7,442 nucleotides of DNA from Chloroflexota bacterium. Its GTDB lineage: Bacteria > Chloroflexota > Dehalococcoidia > JACPPY01. Numbering within the stretch: the stretch's first letter is position 1; the number at the start of each line of letters is the position of its first letter. This document shows, one piece after another, positions 1-7,289 of the stretch. The notes under the pieces were generated by a model. It ran no database searches and was not told the origin of the DNA. It saw only the letters and a program-made list of their open reading frames with translations. The DNA is taken from the NCBI GenBank assembly GCA_016189825.1, contig JACPRR010000175.1, positions 1-7,442 of the forward strand. The letters run 5' to 3'. The position numbers and the translations under genes are program-made.

Positions 1-305
1 AGCCCCCACAGGAGCATGATACTCAGCGCGAGCGCCGTACCCTCCAGGATATACAGGCGCACCGGAACGCCGTTGAAGGCCTTGACTCCCTCGGGAAACA
101 GCACACCCACGAGATGCCCAAGCAGCACAGTTATTATCCCGTAGTGCCATGGTGCTGAGCCCAAGAAGAGCTGCCTGTTCTCCAAGAACTGAGAAGACAC
201 GCTCGAGTAGCTAAACTGGTTCGTGGCGTAGCGCCAAATCAGTCCGACGATCATCAGGACAATAGCAACATAGGGCAACACGCCAAACAGGAAGGACTCA
301 AGCAT
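1..305 (-). CDS. narI: NarI, dihaem cytochrome b membrane subunit of nitrate reductase (3' part cut by window edge)
   Basis: This is the membrane subunit that takes electrons from quinol (or gives them to the pool if the enzyme runs as an oxidoreductase) and passes them through two b haems to NarH. About 101 residues are present, starting MLESFLFGVLPYVAIV; the rest lies beyond the left edge. Three hydrophobic segments are visible at about residues 4-25, 52-71 and 82-101, matching the first helices of NarI. His54 (in PWHYGI) and His64 (in LLGHLVG) line up with E. coli NarI His56 and His66, two of its four haem ligands; the other two would lie in the missing part. The ATG overlaps the end of narJ by 8 nt (ATGCTTGA), and a GGGGGTG stretch just upstream can serve as ribosome binding site. 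The family call is firm, but completeness of the gene cannot be judged here. Confidence 0.93.
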   Translation of the reverse strand, partial: MLESFLFGVLPYVAIVLMIVGLIWRYATNQFSYSSVSSQFLENRQLFLGSAPWHYGIITVLLGHLVGVLFPEGVKAFNGVPVRLYILEGTALALSIMLLWG

Positions 306-861
306 GTAACACACCCCCGGTCTTCACAGATTTGCGCGCGATATGCTGAAGGAACGACCTCAACGGTCCAATCACCAGCGCGTACATACTATCGCTCTTC
401 TTCAGCTCCTTCTCCATCTGAGTCAAAGTGGGCAGCAGGCACTCCTCCAGCAAGGGATAGCCAAACTCAGCGTCTTCAGCGACGCTCAGGAACCTCAGGA
501 TCACCCCCAGGTGGTCTGCCAGCTCTGTGCCGCGGGAGAAGGAGCAGCCCTCATAGGCCTCCTGTAGCCTGACAAGGAAAACACTCCGTTTGGGAGTCTC
601 GCCGAAGAGATGATAGCCGAAGTAAAGGGTCGTCGCGGGAGTAATATCAAAGGTCTGAGTGAAGAGCTCCTCCAGTGTTCCTGCTTCTTCCTGACTCTTG
701 AGGAAGGCGGCGAAGGACTGCACCGGGCCCGCGATCTCAGGGTGCGCCTGCGCCAGTTGCCGGGCGAAGCCCTCGGCCTTGCCGGGTAGCGAGCTATCCG
801 GATAGTCCAGCATCTCGGCAAAGAGCCGGCACAGTCCCCGGTCTTCTTGGCTCAGCATCAT
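298..861 (-). CDS. narJ: NarJ, nitrate reductase assembly chaperone (TorD/NarJ family)
   Basis: NarJ is a cytoplasmic chaperone. In this family it binds apo-NarG, supports molybdenum cofactor and FS0 cluster insertion, and holds the complex until it docks on NarI; it is not part of the finished enzyme. The protein has 187 residues, shorter than E. coli NarJ (about 236) but usual for many bacterial and Thermus-like versions. Recognisable family blocks are the FTQTFDITPATTLYFGYHLFGE-like region at about residues 67-88 and ELADHLGVILRFL at about 113-125, the counterpart of the conserved ELPDHL motif with Ala in place of Pro. No signal peptide or membrane helix is seen. The first ATG overlaps the narH stop by 4 nt (ATGA) and has GAGG a few bases upstream; a second ATG follows directly, so the start could be one codon later. 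The position between narH and narI is the standard one. Confidence 0.94.
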   Translation of the reverse strand: MMLSQEDRGLCRLFAEMLDYPDSSLPGKAEGFARQLAQAHPEIAGPVQSFAAFLKSQEEAGTLEELFTQTFDITPATTLYFGYHLFGETPKRSVFLVRLQEAYEGCSFSRGTELADHLGVILRFLSVAEDAEFGYPLLEECLLPTLTQMEKELKKSDSMYALVIGPLRSFLQHIARKSVKTGGVLHA

Positions 862-2348
862 GGTCCTCGCTTCGGCAAGCGCGTGTAGCCGAATCCCGTT
901 TGCCCCTTCTGCATTAAGGTCTCAGTGGTCAGCGCGATGACCTCTTCGCGATGGTAGGGCGGCAAGACGAAGCGGTCTTCGAACCGTGGCAGGGCCGTCA
1001 GGCGGAAGATCTCTTCAGCCTCCTCCGGGGCGCAGCGGGCCTCTCCCATTATGGCCTGAGCCCGCCCCTCGGTCAGATTGCCCGCCGACCGAGCTTGTTT
1101 GTAAGCGCGGACAGCCCACAGCTTCCGGAGCGCCTGTTTCACGATTTCCACGTTGCCCCCCGAGAACAGCCGCGCCATGTACTTCAGAGGCGCTCGAACA
1201 TTGTCGATAGTTCCGAAGAAGTCGGACTTGCCCAGGTCATAGCAACCGTTCTCGGTAGAGGCCAGCACGGGCAGCAAGGGCGGGACGTAAAAGAGCATGG
1301 GCAATGTGCGAAACTCACTGTGCAACGGCAAGGCAATGCCCCATTTCTTGACAAACTTGTAAACCGGCGCTTTCTGGGCCGCCGAGATCCATGCATCGAC
1401 AATCCCATTCCTGCGGGCGCCGGCAACTACCGCCGCATCGCAAGGGTCAAGGATGATGTCACGCTGCGCGTTCACCAGGTCTGCCTCTGGCACCTTGGCC
1501 ACCTCCTGAATACGGTCAGCGTCGTACAGCAGGATCCCCATGTAGCGAATGCGGCCAACGCAGGAGTGAAAACAGGCCGGCGCCTGTCCCGTCTCAACAC
1601 GGGGATAGCACAGGATGCACTTCTCCGACTTGCCGGTCTTCCAATTGTAGTAAGGCTTCTTGTAGGGACAACCACTGACGCAGAAGCGCCAGCCGCGGCA
1701 CTTTTCCTGGCTGACAAGGACGATGCCGTCCTCTGCCCGCTTGTAAATGGCTCCGCTGGGGCAAACGCCGACGCACCCGGGGTTCAAGCAGTGGTTGCAG
1801 ATACGCGGAATATAGAAGAACACCATGCGCTCAAGGCGAAACAGGGCCTCCCGCTCCGCAGCACTCAGTTCATCCAGATTGATGTCGTTACGAGCGTAGA
1901 CCGAGGAGCCGCCCAGGTCATCATCCCAGTTCGGCCCGGCCTCCAGGTCCAGGAACCTTCCGCTTACCTTTGACACCGGCCGCGCCGTCGGCTGGTCGTC
2001 CGCGGCAGGCGCCGTATAAAGGTGCTCGTACTTATAGGTCCACGGCTCGTAGTAGTCGTCCATGGTGGGCAGGAAGGGGTTGAAGAAAATATTAGTCAGC
2101 AGGCCGGGGCGTCGCCCTATCTTAGGTCTGAGGGCCTTTCCCTTAACCTCCCAACCACCCTTATACTTCCCCTGGTCTTCCCACAACGTGGGATAGCCCG
2201 TGCCGGGCTTGGTCTCCACGTTGTTCCACCACATGTACTCTGCGCCCTCGCGGGAAGTCCACAGGTTCTTGCAGGCTATGCTACAGGTGTGACAGCCGAT
2301 GCACTTATCGAGATGAAACACCATCGAAAGTTGCGCCCGGACATCCAT
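858..2348 (-). CDS. narH: NarH, iron-sulfur electron-transfer subunit of nitrate reductase
   Basis: NarH is the cytoplasmic-face subunit that relays electrons between the b haems of NarI and the FS0 cluster of NarG. It has 496 residues (E. coli 512) and aligns with NarH from its start (MDVRAQLSMVFHLDKCIGCH). Four cysteine groups are visible: C16/C19/C22/C26; C184/C187/C192/C196; C217/C223/C227 with Trp220 in the fourth position; and C244/C247/C259/C263. The Trp-substituted group (CRGWRFC) is the signature of the [3Fe-4S] cluster of NarH, with three [4Fe-4S] clusters from the rest. The ATG at 2348 is preceded by AGAAGGAGT at good spacing, and the gene starts 13 nt after the narG stop. It overlaps narJ by 4 nt. 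No nxrX-like gene sits between narG and narH, unlike Nitrobacter nxr clusters. Homologous NxrB of cytoplasmic-type nitrite oxidoreductases would look very similar. Confidence 0.96.
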   Translation of the reverse strand: MDVRAQLSMVFHLDKCIGCHTCSIACKNLWTSREGAEYMWWNNVETKPGTGYPTLWEDQGKYKGGWEVKGKALRPKIGRRPGLLTNIFFNPFLPTMDDYYEPWTYKYEHLYTAPAADDQPTARPVSKVSGRFLDLEAGPNWDDDLGGSSVYARNDINLDELSAAEREALFRLERMVFFYIPRICNHCLNPGCVGVCPSGAIYKRAEDGIVLVSQEKCRGWRFCVSGCPYKKPYYNWKTGKSEKCILCYPRVETGQAPACFHSCVGRIRYMGILLYDADRIQEVAKVPEADLVNAQRDIILDPCDAAVVAGARRNGIVDAWISAAQKAPVYKFVKKWGIALPLHSEFRTLPMLFYVPPLLPVLASTENGCYDLGKSDFFGTIDNVRAPLKYMARLFSGGNVEIVKQALRKLWAVRAYKQARSAGNLTEGRAQAIMGEARCAPEEAEEIFRLTALPRFEDRFVLPPYHREEVIALTTETLMQKGQTGFGYTRLPKRGP

Positions 2349-2351
2349 GTC

Positions 2352-2361
2352 TTGACTCCTT
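2352..2361 (-). promoter_or_regulatory. Strong ribosome binding site of narH
   Basis: AGAAGGAGT follows directly on the narG TAG stop and precedes the narH ATG at 2348 by about 4-7 nt. It supports this start over the out-of-frame ATG four bases further on. Confidence 0.75.
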
Positions 2362-5300
2362 CTACCAGACCGGTTGGCCTTCCAGCTTGCGCACCAGGAT
2401 GTGGGTGTCCCGGTTTATCCCGGTCGGCCCCCAGTAGTTGAACGCGTAGGTGAACTGGCCATAGCCACCAGCCATGAGCACCGGCTTGAGACGCACGCGG
2501 GTCAGGCTGTTGTGCCCACCCGCCCGGCGATCCCCCTTCAGCGGCGACTTGGGCACGGAAATAGTCCGCTCCGGAGAGTGATAGACGATGCAGGCCCCCT
2601 TGGGAATTCGGGCGCTGATGACAGCGCGGGTAACCATCACACCGTGATCATTGTATATCTCCACCCAATCATTGTCCTTCACACCGATGGCGCCGGCGTC
2701 TTCCTCATTAATCCAAAAAGGCTCCATGCCACGGGAAAGGGTCAACATTATCTCATTATCGTAATACGTCGAGTGGATATGCCACTTCCCGTGGGGCGTT
2801 AGGTAGTTCAGCATGATACTCCTAGCATCCGGCTTGGTCGTGATGAAATCCCCGTATACGCTGGGGTGGGGGTTGGGCTTGTAAACCGGCAAGTTCTCGG
2901 CGAAGGCCAGGTAGACCTGGTGGTCCAAGTAGAACTGCTGGCGGCCGGTCAGCGTCCGCCAGGGGATGAGGCGCTCGGTATTGAGGCAAAAGGGCGAATA
3001 GGTGCGGCCGTCGTTGATGTTGGCGGACCAGCACGGGCTGGTGAGCAGACGCCGCGGCTGCGCTTGCAGGTCTGCGAAGGTGTAGCGAATACCGCGGGTG
3101 TTTTCCGCCAAGTCCTTGAGCGGCAGTCCCACCCTGTGCTCTTCCTCTTCAAAGGCCCGGTAGGCGGCGTCACCGTTCGTCTCCGGCGCCAGGTAAAGTA
3201 TCACGTTAGCGGCCTGCTGCGCCTCCTCCAGCGAGGGGTATCGGCCGCCGTTCCACTGCTGAACCGGCGCGAACTTCAGCATCTCATCATAGAAGTCCTG
3301 GATAGGCCAGCGCGCTCCGTGGGCGCCGATCCCGTTCTGGCGGGCCAGGGGGCCAAAGGATATGAAGCGCTTGTACAGGTTGACGTAGTCACGCTCGACC
3401 ACGCGGAGATGGGGCATAGTCTTGCCCGGTATGGGCTCGCACTCGCCTCTGGCCCAGTCCTTCACCTCCGGCTGCGCGATCTCGTCGATAGAATCATGCT
3501 GGAGCGGAGCAGCAACCACCTCTTTAGCCGGGTTGGGAAAATGCGCCGGCGCCAGCTCGCTTATCTTCCCGGCGATGGCCTTGAAGATGTCCCAGTCGGG
3601 CTTGGCTTCCCAGCAGGGCGTAACTGCCTTGGACAATGGATGAATGTAGGTGTGTAGGTCGGTGGAGTTAAGGTCGTCCTTTTCATACCAGGTGGCCGTC
3701 GGCAGGATGATATCCGAATACAAGGCAGAGGTGTCCATCCTGAAGTTAATGTCCACCATCAGGTCGATCTTGCCGCGCGGTGCATTGTCCTGCCACAGAA
3801 CGTCCTGGGCGGCGCCCTTGGCGACCTCTTCCGCGTTCACGTTGCTATGCGTGCCAAGGAAGTGCTTTAGGAAGTATTCATGCCCCTTGGCGCTGGACAT
3901 CAAGGCGTTGCCTCGCCAGATGATCCACATTCGCGGCCAGTTCTCCGGAGCGTCGGGGTCCTCAACGGCGAACCTCAGCTTTCGCTCTTTGAGCTGGGCC
4001 ACGACCCAGTTGACCACTTCTTCGTCGCTGCCGGCGCCCGCCTTCCTGGCCTGCTCGACCAGGGCGAAGGGGTTCTTGTTGAACTGCGGGTAAAAAGGCA
4101 GCCAGCCAAGCCGCACCGCCCGGGCCTGCATATCCATGGTGTGGCCGCTGGCCAACGGGTTTTCGCCCAGCAGGCGCTGATAGTTGGTGAACGGACCCTC
4201 GTATCGCCACTGGTCGGTATGCACGTAGTAATAGGAAGGAGCGTTCTGCAGCCGCGGCGGGGCGACCCAGTCACTGGCGAAGGCGATCGTCGACCATGGC
4301 GCCACGGCAGCCAGCTTCTCCTGTCCAACATAATGGGCCAGGCCGCCGCCGTTCACGCCCACTGACCCGGTCAACATCAGGGCAGTCATGGCCGAGCGGT
4401 AGATCAAGTTGTTGTGGTACCAGTGATTGATTCCAGCGCCGATGATTATGGTGCACTTGCCGTTCGTCTTCTCGGCGGTGCCGGCGAACTCGCGTGCGAA
4501 TTTCACCACCGTATCGGCGCTGATGCCGGTGAGCCTCTCTTGCCAGGCGGGCGTATAAGTTGCGGCAACGTCGTAGCCGGCAGGGTAATCTCCGGGCAGA
4601 CCGCGGGAGACACCGAAACGGGCGACCAACAGGTCAAAGGCTGTGGTCACCGCCACATTGCCCCCCGTTGTCTCCACATACTTGACGGGCACGCCGCGCT
4701 TGACCACCTTTAGCGACTCGAAATCAGTGAACTCCACCTGAGCAATAGTGTCCTTGCTGTCGATGAAGCTTAGCAGCGGGTCCAGCTCGGCGCCGTCGCC
4801 CGCGTCTTTCATCTCCAGGTTCCATTTCCCGGAGTCCTGTTTGGCCCAGCGTGCACCTACAGAGCCCCCGGGCATCCTGGGGCTATTCGACTTCCCGTCG
4901 AACACCAGGAAGCGCCAGTCACAATTCTCGACTGCCCGATAGCGCTCGATAGTACTTGCACGCAGGAGCCGACCAGCCTCGTACCCATCCCCCTTTCTAT
5001 TGAGGACAACCAGAAATGGGGAGTCGGTGTACTTCTTCAGGTAATCAATGAAATAAGGTACCTGGCGGTCAACGAAGTATTCTTTCAGGATCACATGGTT
5101 TGCCGCCATCCAGAAGGCGCCATCCTGGCCCGGATTGATTGGTATCCACCAGTCGGCGTACTTCGCCACCTGGCTGAAGTCCGGCGCGAGAACGGTGAAC
5201 TTGGCCCCCTGATACCGGGCCTCGGCGACGAAATGGACGTCCGGCGTCCGCGTCATATTGAGGTTGGCGCCCATCGAGACGATGTATTTGGCGTGGTACC

Positions 5301-5979
5301 AGTCGGCACTCTCCTGCACGTCGGTCTGCTCGCCCCAGACCTCAGGCGACGCCGGAGGGAGGTCGCTGTACCAGTCGTAGAAGCTCAGGTTCACGCCGCC
5401 GAAAAGCTGCAGCAGCCTCGAACCTCCGCCGTAGCTGAGGTAAGACATCGCCGGGATCGGAGAGAAGCCTGCGACGCGGTCTGGACCGTGTTTTCTGGCC
5501 GTGTAGAGCATGGAGGCAGCGATGATCTCCAGCGCCTCATCCCAGGATGTGCGGCGCAGCCCGCCTTTGCCGCGCGCCTGCTGGTACTTAGCTCGGCCCT
5601 CGGCATTCTCAACAACAGCGGCCCAAGCTTCCACAGGATCGGCATGCGACTTCCTGGCAGCGCGCCACAAGTCGGCCATGGCGCCGCGGATGTAGGGATA
5701 CTTGACGCGGATCGGACTGTAGAGGTACCAGGAATAAGAGATCCCCCTCTGGCAACCCCTCGGTTCGTAGGGCGGGATGTCCTTGTCAAAATCTGGGTAA
5801 TCCAGGGCCTGCATCTCCCAGGTCACAATGCCGTTCTTGACGTACACGTTCCAGGAGCAGCCACCAGTGCAATTCACCCCGTGCGTACTGCGGACGATCT
5901 TGTCGTACTGCCAGCGGTTGCGGTAAAAGTCCTCCCAGCGGCGCTGCTGCGGGCTGGCAATATCCTGAATCCAGCTCAT
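2362..5979 (-). CDS. narG: NarG, molybdopterin catalytic subunit of membrane-bound nitrate reductase (NarG/NxrA type)
   Basis: This is the catalytic subunit that reduces nitrate to nitrite at a Mo-bisPGD centre; close relatives (NxrA) run the reverse reaction. It has 1205 residues (E. coli 1247) and aligns end to end with E. coli NarG, with a shorter N-terminus (about 16 residues) and C-terminus. The FS0 cluster ligands are His33, Cys37, Cys41 ([13 protein letters not shown]) and Cys76 (EPRGCQRG). Asp206 in [20 protein letters not shown] matches E. coli Asp222, the Mo ligand that marks the NarG group and differs from the Cys of NapA. Other shared blocks are [27 protein letters not shown] and [18 protein letters not shown]. 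There is no hydrophobic signal after the start, so the protein is probably cytoplasmic; the [11 protein letters not shown] stretch is only a Tat-like remnant, as in E. coli. AAAGGAGG lies just upstream of the ATG, which overlaps the cytochrome stop by 4 nt. Confidence 0.97.
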   Translation of the reverse strand: MSWIQDIASPQQRRWEDFYRNRWQYDKIVRSTHGVNCTGGCSWNVYVKNGIVTWEMQALDYPDFDKDIPPYEPRGCQRGISYSWYLYSPIRVKYPYIRGAMADLWRAARKSHADPVEAWAAVVENAEGRAKYQQARGKGGLRRTSWDEALEIIAASMLYTARKHGPDRVAGFSPIPAMSYLSYGGGSRLLQLFGGVNLSFYDWYSDLPPASPEVWGEQTDVQESADWYHAKYIVSMGANLNMTRTPDVHFVAEARYQGAKFTVLAPDFSQVAKYADWWIPINPGQDGAFWMAANHVILKEYFVDRQVPYFIDYLKKYTDSPFLVVLNRKGDGYEAGRLLRASTIERYRAVENCDWRFLVFDGKSNSPRMPGGSVGARWAKQDSGKWNLEMKDAGDGAELDPLLSFIDSKDTIAQVEFTDFESLKVVKRGVPVKYVETTGGNVAVTTAFDLLVARFGVSRGLPGDYPAGYDVAATYTPAWQERLTGISADTVVKFAREFAGTAEKTNGKCTIIIGAGINHWYHNNLIYRSAMTALMLTGSVGVNGGGLAHYVGQEKLAAVAPWSTIAFASDWVAPPRLQNAPSYYYVHTDQWRYEGPFTNYQRLLGENPLASGHTMDMQARAVRLGWLPFYPQFNKNPFALVEQARKAGAGSDEEVVNWVVAQLKERKLRFAVEDPDAPENWPRMWIIWRGNALMSSAKGHEYFLKHFLGTHSNVNAEEVAKGAAQDVLWQDNAPRGKIDLMVDINFRMDTSALYSDIILPTATWYEKDDLNSTDLHTYIHPLSKAVTPCWEAKPDWDIFKAIAGKISELAPAHFPNPAKEVVAAPLQHDSIDEIAQPEVKDWARGECEPIPGKTMPHLRVVERDYVNLYKRFISFGPLARQNGIGAHGARWPIQDFYDEMLKFAPVQQWNGGRYPSLEEAQQAANVILYLAPETNGDAAYRAFEEEEHRVGLPLKDLAENTRGIRYTFADLQAQPRRLLTSPCWSANINDGRTYSPFCLNTERLIPWRTLTGRQQFYLDHQVYLAFAENLPVYKPNPHPSVYGDFITTKPDARSIMLNYLTPHGKWHIHSTYYDNEIMLTLSRGMEPFWINEEDAGAIGVKDNDWVEIYNDHGVMVTRAVISARIPKGACIVYHSPERTISVPKSPLKGDRRAGGHNSLTRVRLKPVLMAGGYGQFTYAFNYWGPTGINRDTHILVRKLEGQPVW

Positions 5980-6860
5980 CTAGAGCCTCCTTTGACCAGC
6001 GGACGGCGGACTCCAGACAGCCGTCCGCGCCATAACAACTGGAACGCGCCGATGACAAGCAGAGCGCCCACAACGCTGATTATGAAGAATAGCGCTGCAC
6101 CCTGACTCGAGGTTGCCGGCGTGCTGCTGGCCTCCTTCAGAAAAGCCGTCACGTCGGCGACCTCACCATCTCCGAGCTGCTTGACAGAGTAGATTTCTTT
6201 CATCATTGGGAAGGGCGCATTTTTCAGCAACGAGACAATGCCGCTCTCCCCGAACGCCGCATAGGCCTTCGTGAGGTCTTTGCCCACCGTGCCCCCACCC
6301 CAGATGCCAACTCCGCTGACATTATGGCAGCTCATACAGGCAGGGCCGCCCCCTTTGAGCCTGGTCTTACCGGAAAAAAGATCGCGGCCCCTGGCCATAT
6401 CCCCACTCGCTGTAGCTGCAGTCGTTGGTGAGCTGATCGGCGATGCTGTGGGAGCGGAGGCAGGTGCGCTCCCGCTGGACTGCGCAGCGATGTAGGCCAG
6501 GAGAGCTTTCGCCTCCTCCTCAGAAACACCCAGGCTCGGCATGACCATCCCGTATTCCTGGACCAATTGTTTTGCGACCGGGTCGCCTTGGGCGACCATG
6601 CGATCTGGAGCGGTGATGAACCTGACCAGCCAGGACTCGCCTCGCCTGGCGCCCACGCCCTTGAGGTCCGGTCCGATTGTCCTTCCGGCACCAACTGTGT
6701 GACAGGCCTTGCACTTTTCAACGAAGAGAGTTTCCCCGCGGTCCTCCCCACCGGAAGCCCAAGCGATTGTCCTACCCCTGCCCGCTGCACTCAGAGCGAG
6801 GACCACCAAGACAATGGACGCGATGATAACCCGTATCCTCGATTTGTGTGCTCCATGCAT
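5976..6860 (-). CDS. Membrane-anchored dihaem cytochrome c heading the nar genes (NarC-like)
   Basis: This 294-residue exported c-type cytochrome probably moves electrons between the Nar complex and other carriers on the outer face of the membrane. Residues 1-7 are polar/basic, 10-26 are hydrophobic, and AWAS near 33-36 is a likely signal peptidase site. The first cytochrome c domain (about 38-127) has CKACH at 50-54 with Met107 (MVMPSLG) as likely sixth ligand. A linker rich in Ala, Pro, Ser and Thr spans about 128-153. The second domain (about 154-245) has CMSCH at 175-179, in a GGGPxCxSCHNVxGxG context, with Met219 or Met220 (FPMM) as likely ligand. A hydrophobic helix at about 256-276 followed by Arg/Lys-rich residues would anchor it with its C-terminus inside. 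Thermus nar operons start with a dihaem cytochrome gene, narC; true orthology is not shown. The ATG at 6860 has only a modest upstream GGAAGG/AGGA. Translation is coupled to narG by an ATGA overlap. Confidence 0.9.
   Translation of the reverse strand: MHGAHKSRIRVIIASIVLVVLALSAAGRGRTIAWASGGEDRGETLFVEKCKACHTVGAGRTIGPDLKGVGARRGESWLVRFITAPDRMVAQGDPVAKQLVQEYGMVMPSLGVSEEEAKALLAYIAAQSSGSAPASAPTASPISSPTTAATASGDMARGRDLFSGKTRLKGGGPACMSCHNVSGVGIWGGGTVGKDLTKAYAAFGESGIVSLLKNAPFPMMKEIYSVKQLGDGEVADVTAFLKEASSTPATSSQGAALFFIISVVGALLVIGAFQLLWRGRLSGVRRPLVKGGSR
5980..5992 (-). promoter_or_regulatory. Strong ribosome binding site of narG
   Basis: AAAGGAGG sits a few bases upstream of the narG ATG, inside the last codons of the cytochrome gene. 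It fixes the narG start at 5979 and suggests that narG is translated efficiently on its own as well as by coupling through the ATGA overlap. Confidence 0.75.
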
Positions 6861-6897
6861 ACCCGGAATCCTGCCTTCCTACCTGGCGGGCCGGTAA

Positions 6898-7116
6898 CTA
6901 TCCGCCACCGGGAGCGGGCAAGTGATGTGGAGTACGAGCCCCGCTCTTGGCCGCCACGTACGCCAATAACCCGTCCAGAGTGGAGAAATGGAACTCTTCC
7001 CCACTCTGGACATGGCGAACATGCCCCCGCCACGCGGCGACTGTCGCTCCTTGGCCGGGTTCCAGCCACAGCCGGATGACGAAGGACGCCTCCGGCCTGA
7101 TAGACTGCGTATCCAT
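6898..7116 (-). CDS. Small conserved-looking protein of unknown function, first gene of the operon
   Basis: The product has 72 residues, starts MDTQSIRPEASFVIRLWLEP and ends in LPAPGGG. It has no signal peptide, membrane helix, cysteine or metal motif. The core alternates hydrophobic and polar residues (SFVIRLWLEP, then AWRGHVRHVQSGEEFHF), which suggests a few beta strands, followed by a predicted helix (TLDGLLAYVAAKSG). From memory this resembles short hypothetical proteins of Chloroflexota with the pattern FVIRLW...WRGHVxHVQSGE...F..L..LL.Y; I know of no assigned function. The frame stays open to an ATG at 7164, but I chose 7116 because the earlier ATG pair falls inside the upstream repeat and upstream of a likely -10 box, while AGGT lies about 8-11 nt before 7116. 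It ends 37 nt before the cytochrome gene, so it is probably on the same transcript. Confidence 0.72.
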   Translation of the reverse strand: MDTQSIRPEASFVIRLWLEPGQGATVAAWRGHVRHVQSGEEFHFSTLDGLLAYVAAKSGARTPHHLPAPGGG

Positions 7117-7125
7117 ATAACGTGA

Positions 7126-7190
7126 CCTAATTGGCGAAACTGTAGAATTGTATCCTAACATCATGCTTACAATCAGGTCGTAATTGTTTG
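7126..7190 (-). repeat. Direct repeat copy nearest the operon
   Basis: This copy matches 7204-7268 at a 77-bp offset, with roughly five of six positions identical by eye and single-base gaps near each end. Fully conserved blocks, read on the minus strand, are GACCTGATTGTAAGC, TGTTAGGA and TTTCGCCAAT. It differs from the other copy mostly in the segment after TTAGGA, where it has TACAAT, a good -10 hexamer. It ends about 10 nt before the chosen ATG of the small gene. Confidence 0.85.
7147..7176 (-). promoter_or_regulatory. Candidate sigma70-type promoter of the nar operon
   Basis: On the minus strand TACAAT (7152-7147) is a good -10 match. The -35 is weak: CTGATT (7176-7171) with 18-nt spacing is the best-placed candidate, and the overlapping TTGTAA is a better hexamer but only 14 nt away. 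A start about 7 nt after the -10 would fall near 7140, giving a leader of about 24 nt before the ATG at 7116. The weak -35 would suit an activated promoter. Confidence 0.4.
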
Positions 7191-7203
7191 CGATACCTTT
7201 TGG

Positions 7204-7268
7204 CCTATTGGCGAAAGTCTAGAGTGTTGTCCTAACAACAGGCTTACAATCAGGTCCATAATTATTTG
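7204..7268 (-). repeat. Direct repeat copy distal to the operon
   Basis: This is the second copy of the 77-bp-spaced repeat, sharing GACCTGATTGTAAGC, TGTTAGGA and TTTCGCCAAT with 7126-7190. In place of TACAAT it has bases that complete a perfect inverted repeat (7225-7240). It begins 22 nt after the BTAD gene stop in the direction of transcription, so it lies outside both coding regions. Possible roles are a regulator site or a second, weaker promoter. Confidence 0.85.
7225..7240. promoter_or_regulatory. Palindrome TGTTGT-CCTA-ACAACA, possible operator
   Basis: The two 6-base arms are perfect inverted repeats around a 4-base centre. The site lies inside the distal repeat copy; the matching place in the proximal copy keeps TGTTAGGA but has lost the symmetry. 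A dimeric regulator could bind here. No protein has been assigned to it. Confidence 0.4.
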
Positions 7269-7289
7269 GAGGGGCAGGAAGGGCCGGGG

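Larger units (their letters stand above)
7117..7289. other. Intergenic control region of the nar operon
   Basis: This 173-base, AT-richer stretch lies between the BTAD gene stop and the small first gene. It holds two imperfect direct repeats, a perfect 6-4-6 palindrome and promoter-like hexamers. It is the only sizeable non-coding region in the window and the natural place for the operon promoter. No FNR-type TTGAT-N4-ATCAA site was found here by eye. Confidence 0.7.

Noticed and set aside
951..1973. Plus-strand open frame of 340 codons opposite narH
   Set aside because: It lies fully inside narH, which has all its cluster cysteines; the antisense translation looks like no protein family.
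2866..3657. Plus-strand open frame of 263 codons opposite narG
   Set aside because: It is antisense to conserved narG sequence, with composition typical of a shadow frame.
5943..5979. Tat signal peptide on NarG ([11 protein letters not shown] near the N-terminus)
   Set aside because: No hydrophobic stretch follows the arginines; the same remnant is seen in cytoplasmic E. coli NarG.
5095..6105. Plus-strand open frame of 336 codons opposite the start of narG and the end of the cytochrome gene
   Set aside because: It is antisense to well-conserved coding sequence, has no recognisable domain, and is explained by GC-rich codon bias in the real genes.
7117..7164. N-terminal extension of the small first gene from the ATG pair at 7164 or 7161
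   Set aside because: Those codons lie inside the direct repeat, and the other, non-coding copy keeps the same blocks without the ATGs. A likely -10 box lies downstream of them, and 7116 has a better-placed AGGT.
7126..7268. CRISPR-like repeats
   Set aside because: There are only two imperfect copies of about 65 bp, with a very short gap and no cas genes nearby.
7117..7289. FNR or Crp-type operator for oxygen control
   Set aside because: No TTGAT-N4-ATCAA or close match was found by eye; CTGATTGTAAGC has only one half resembling the motif.
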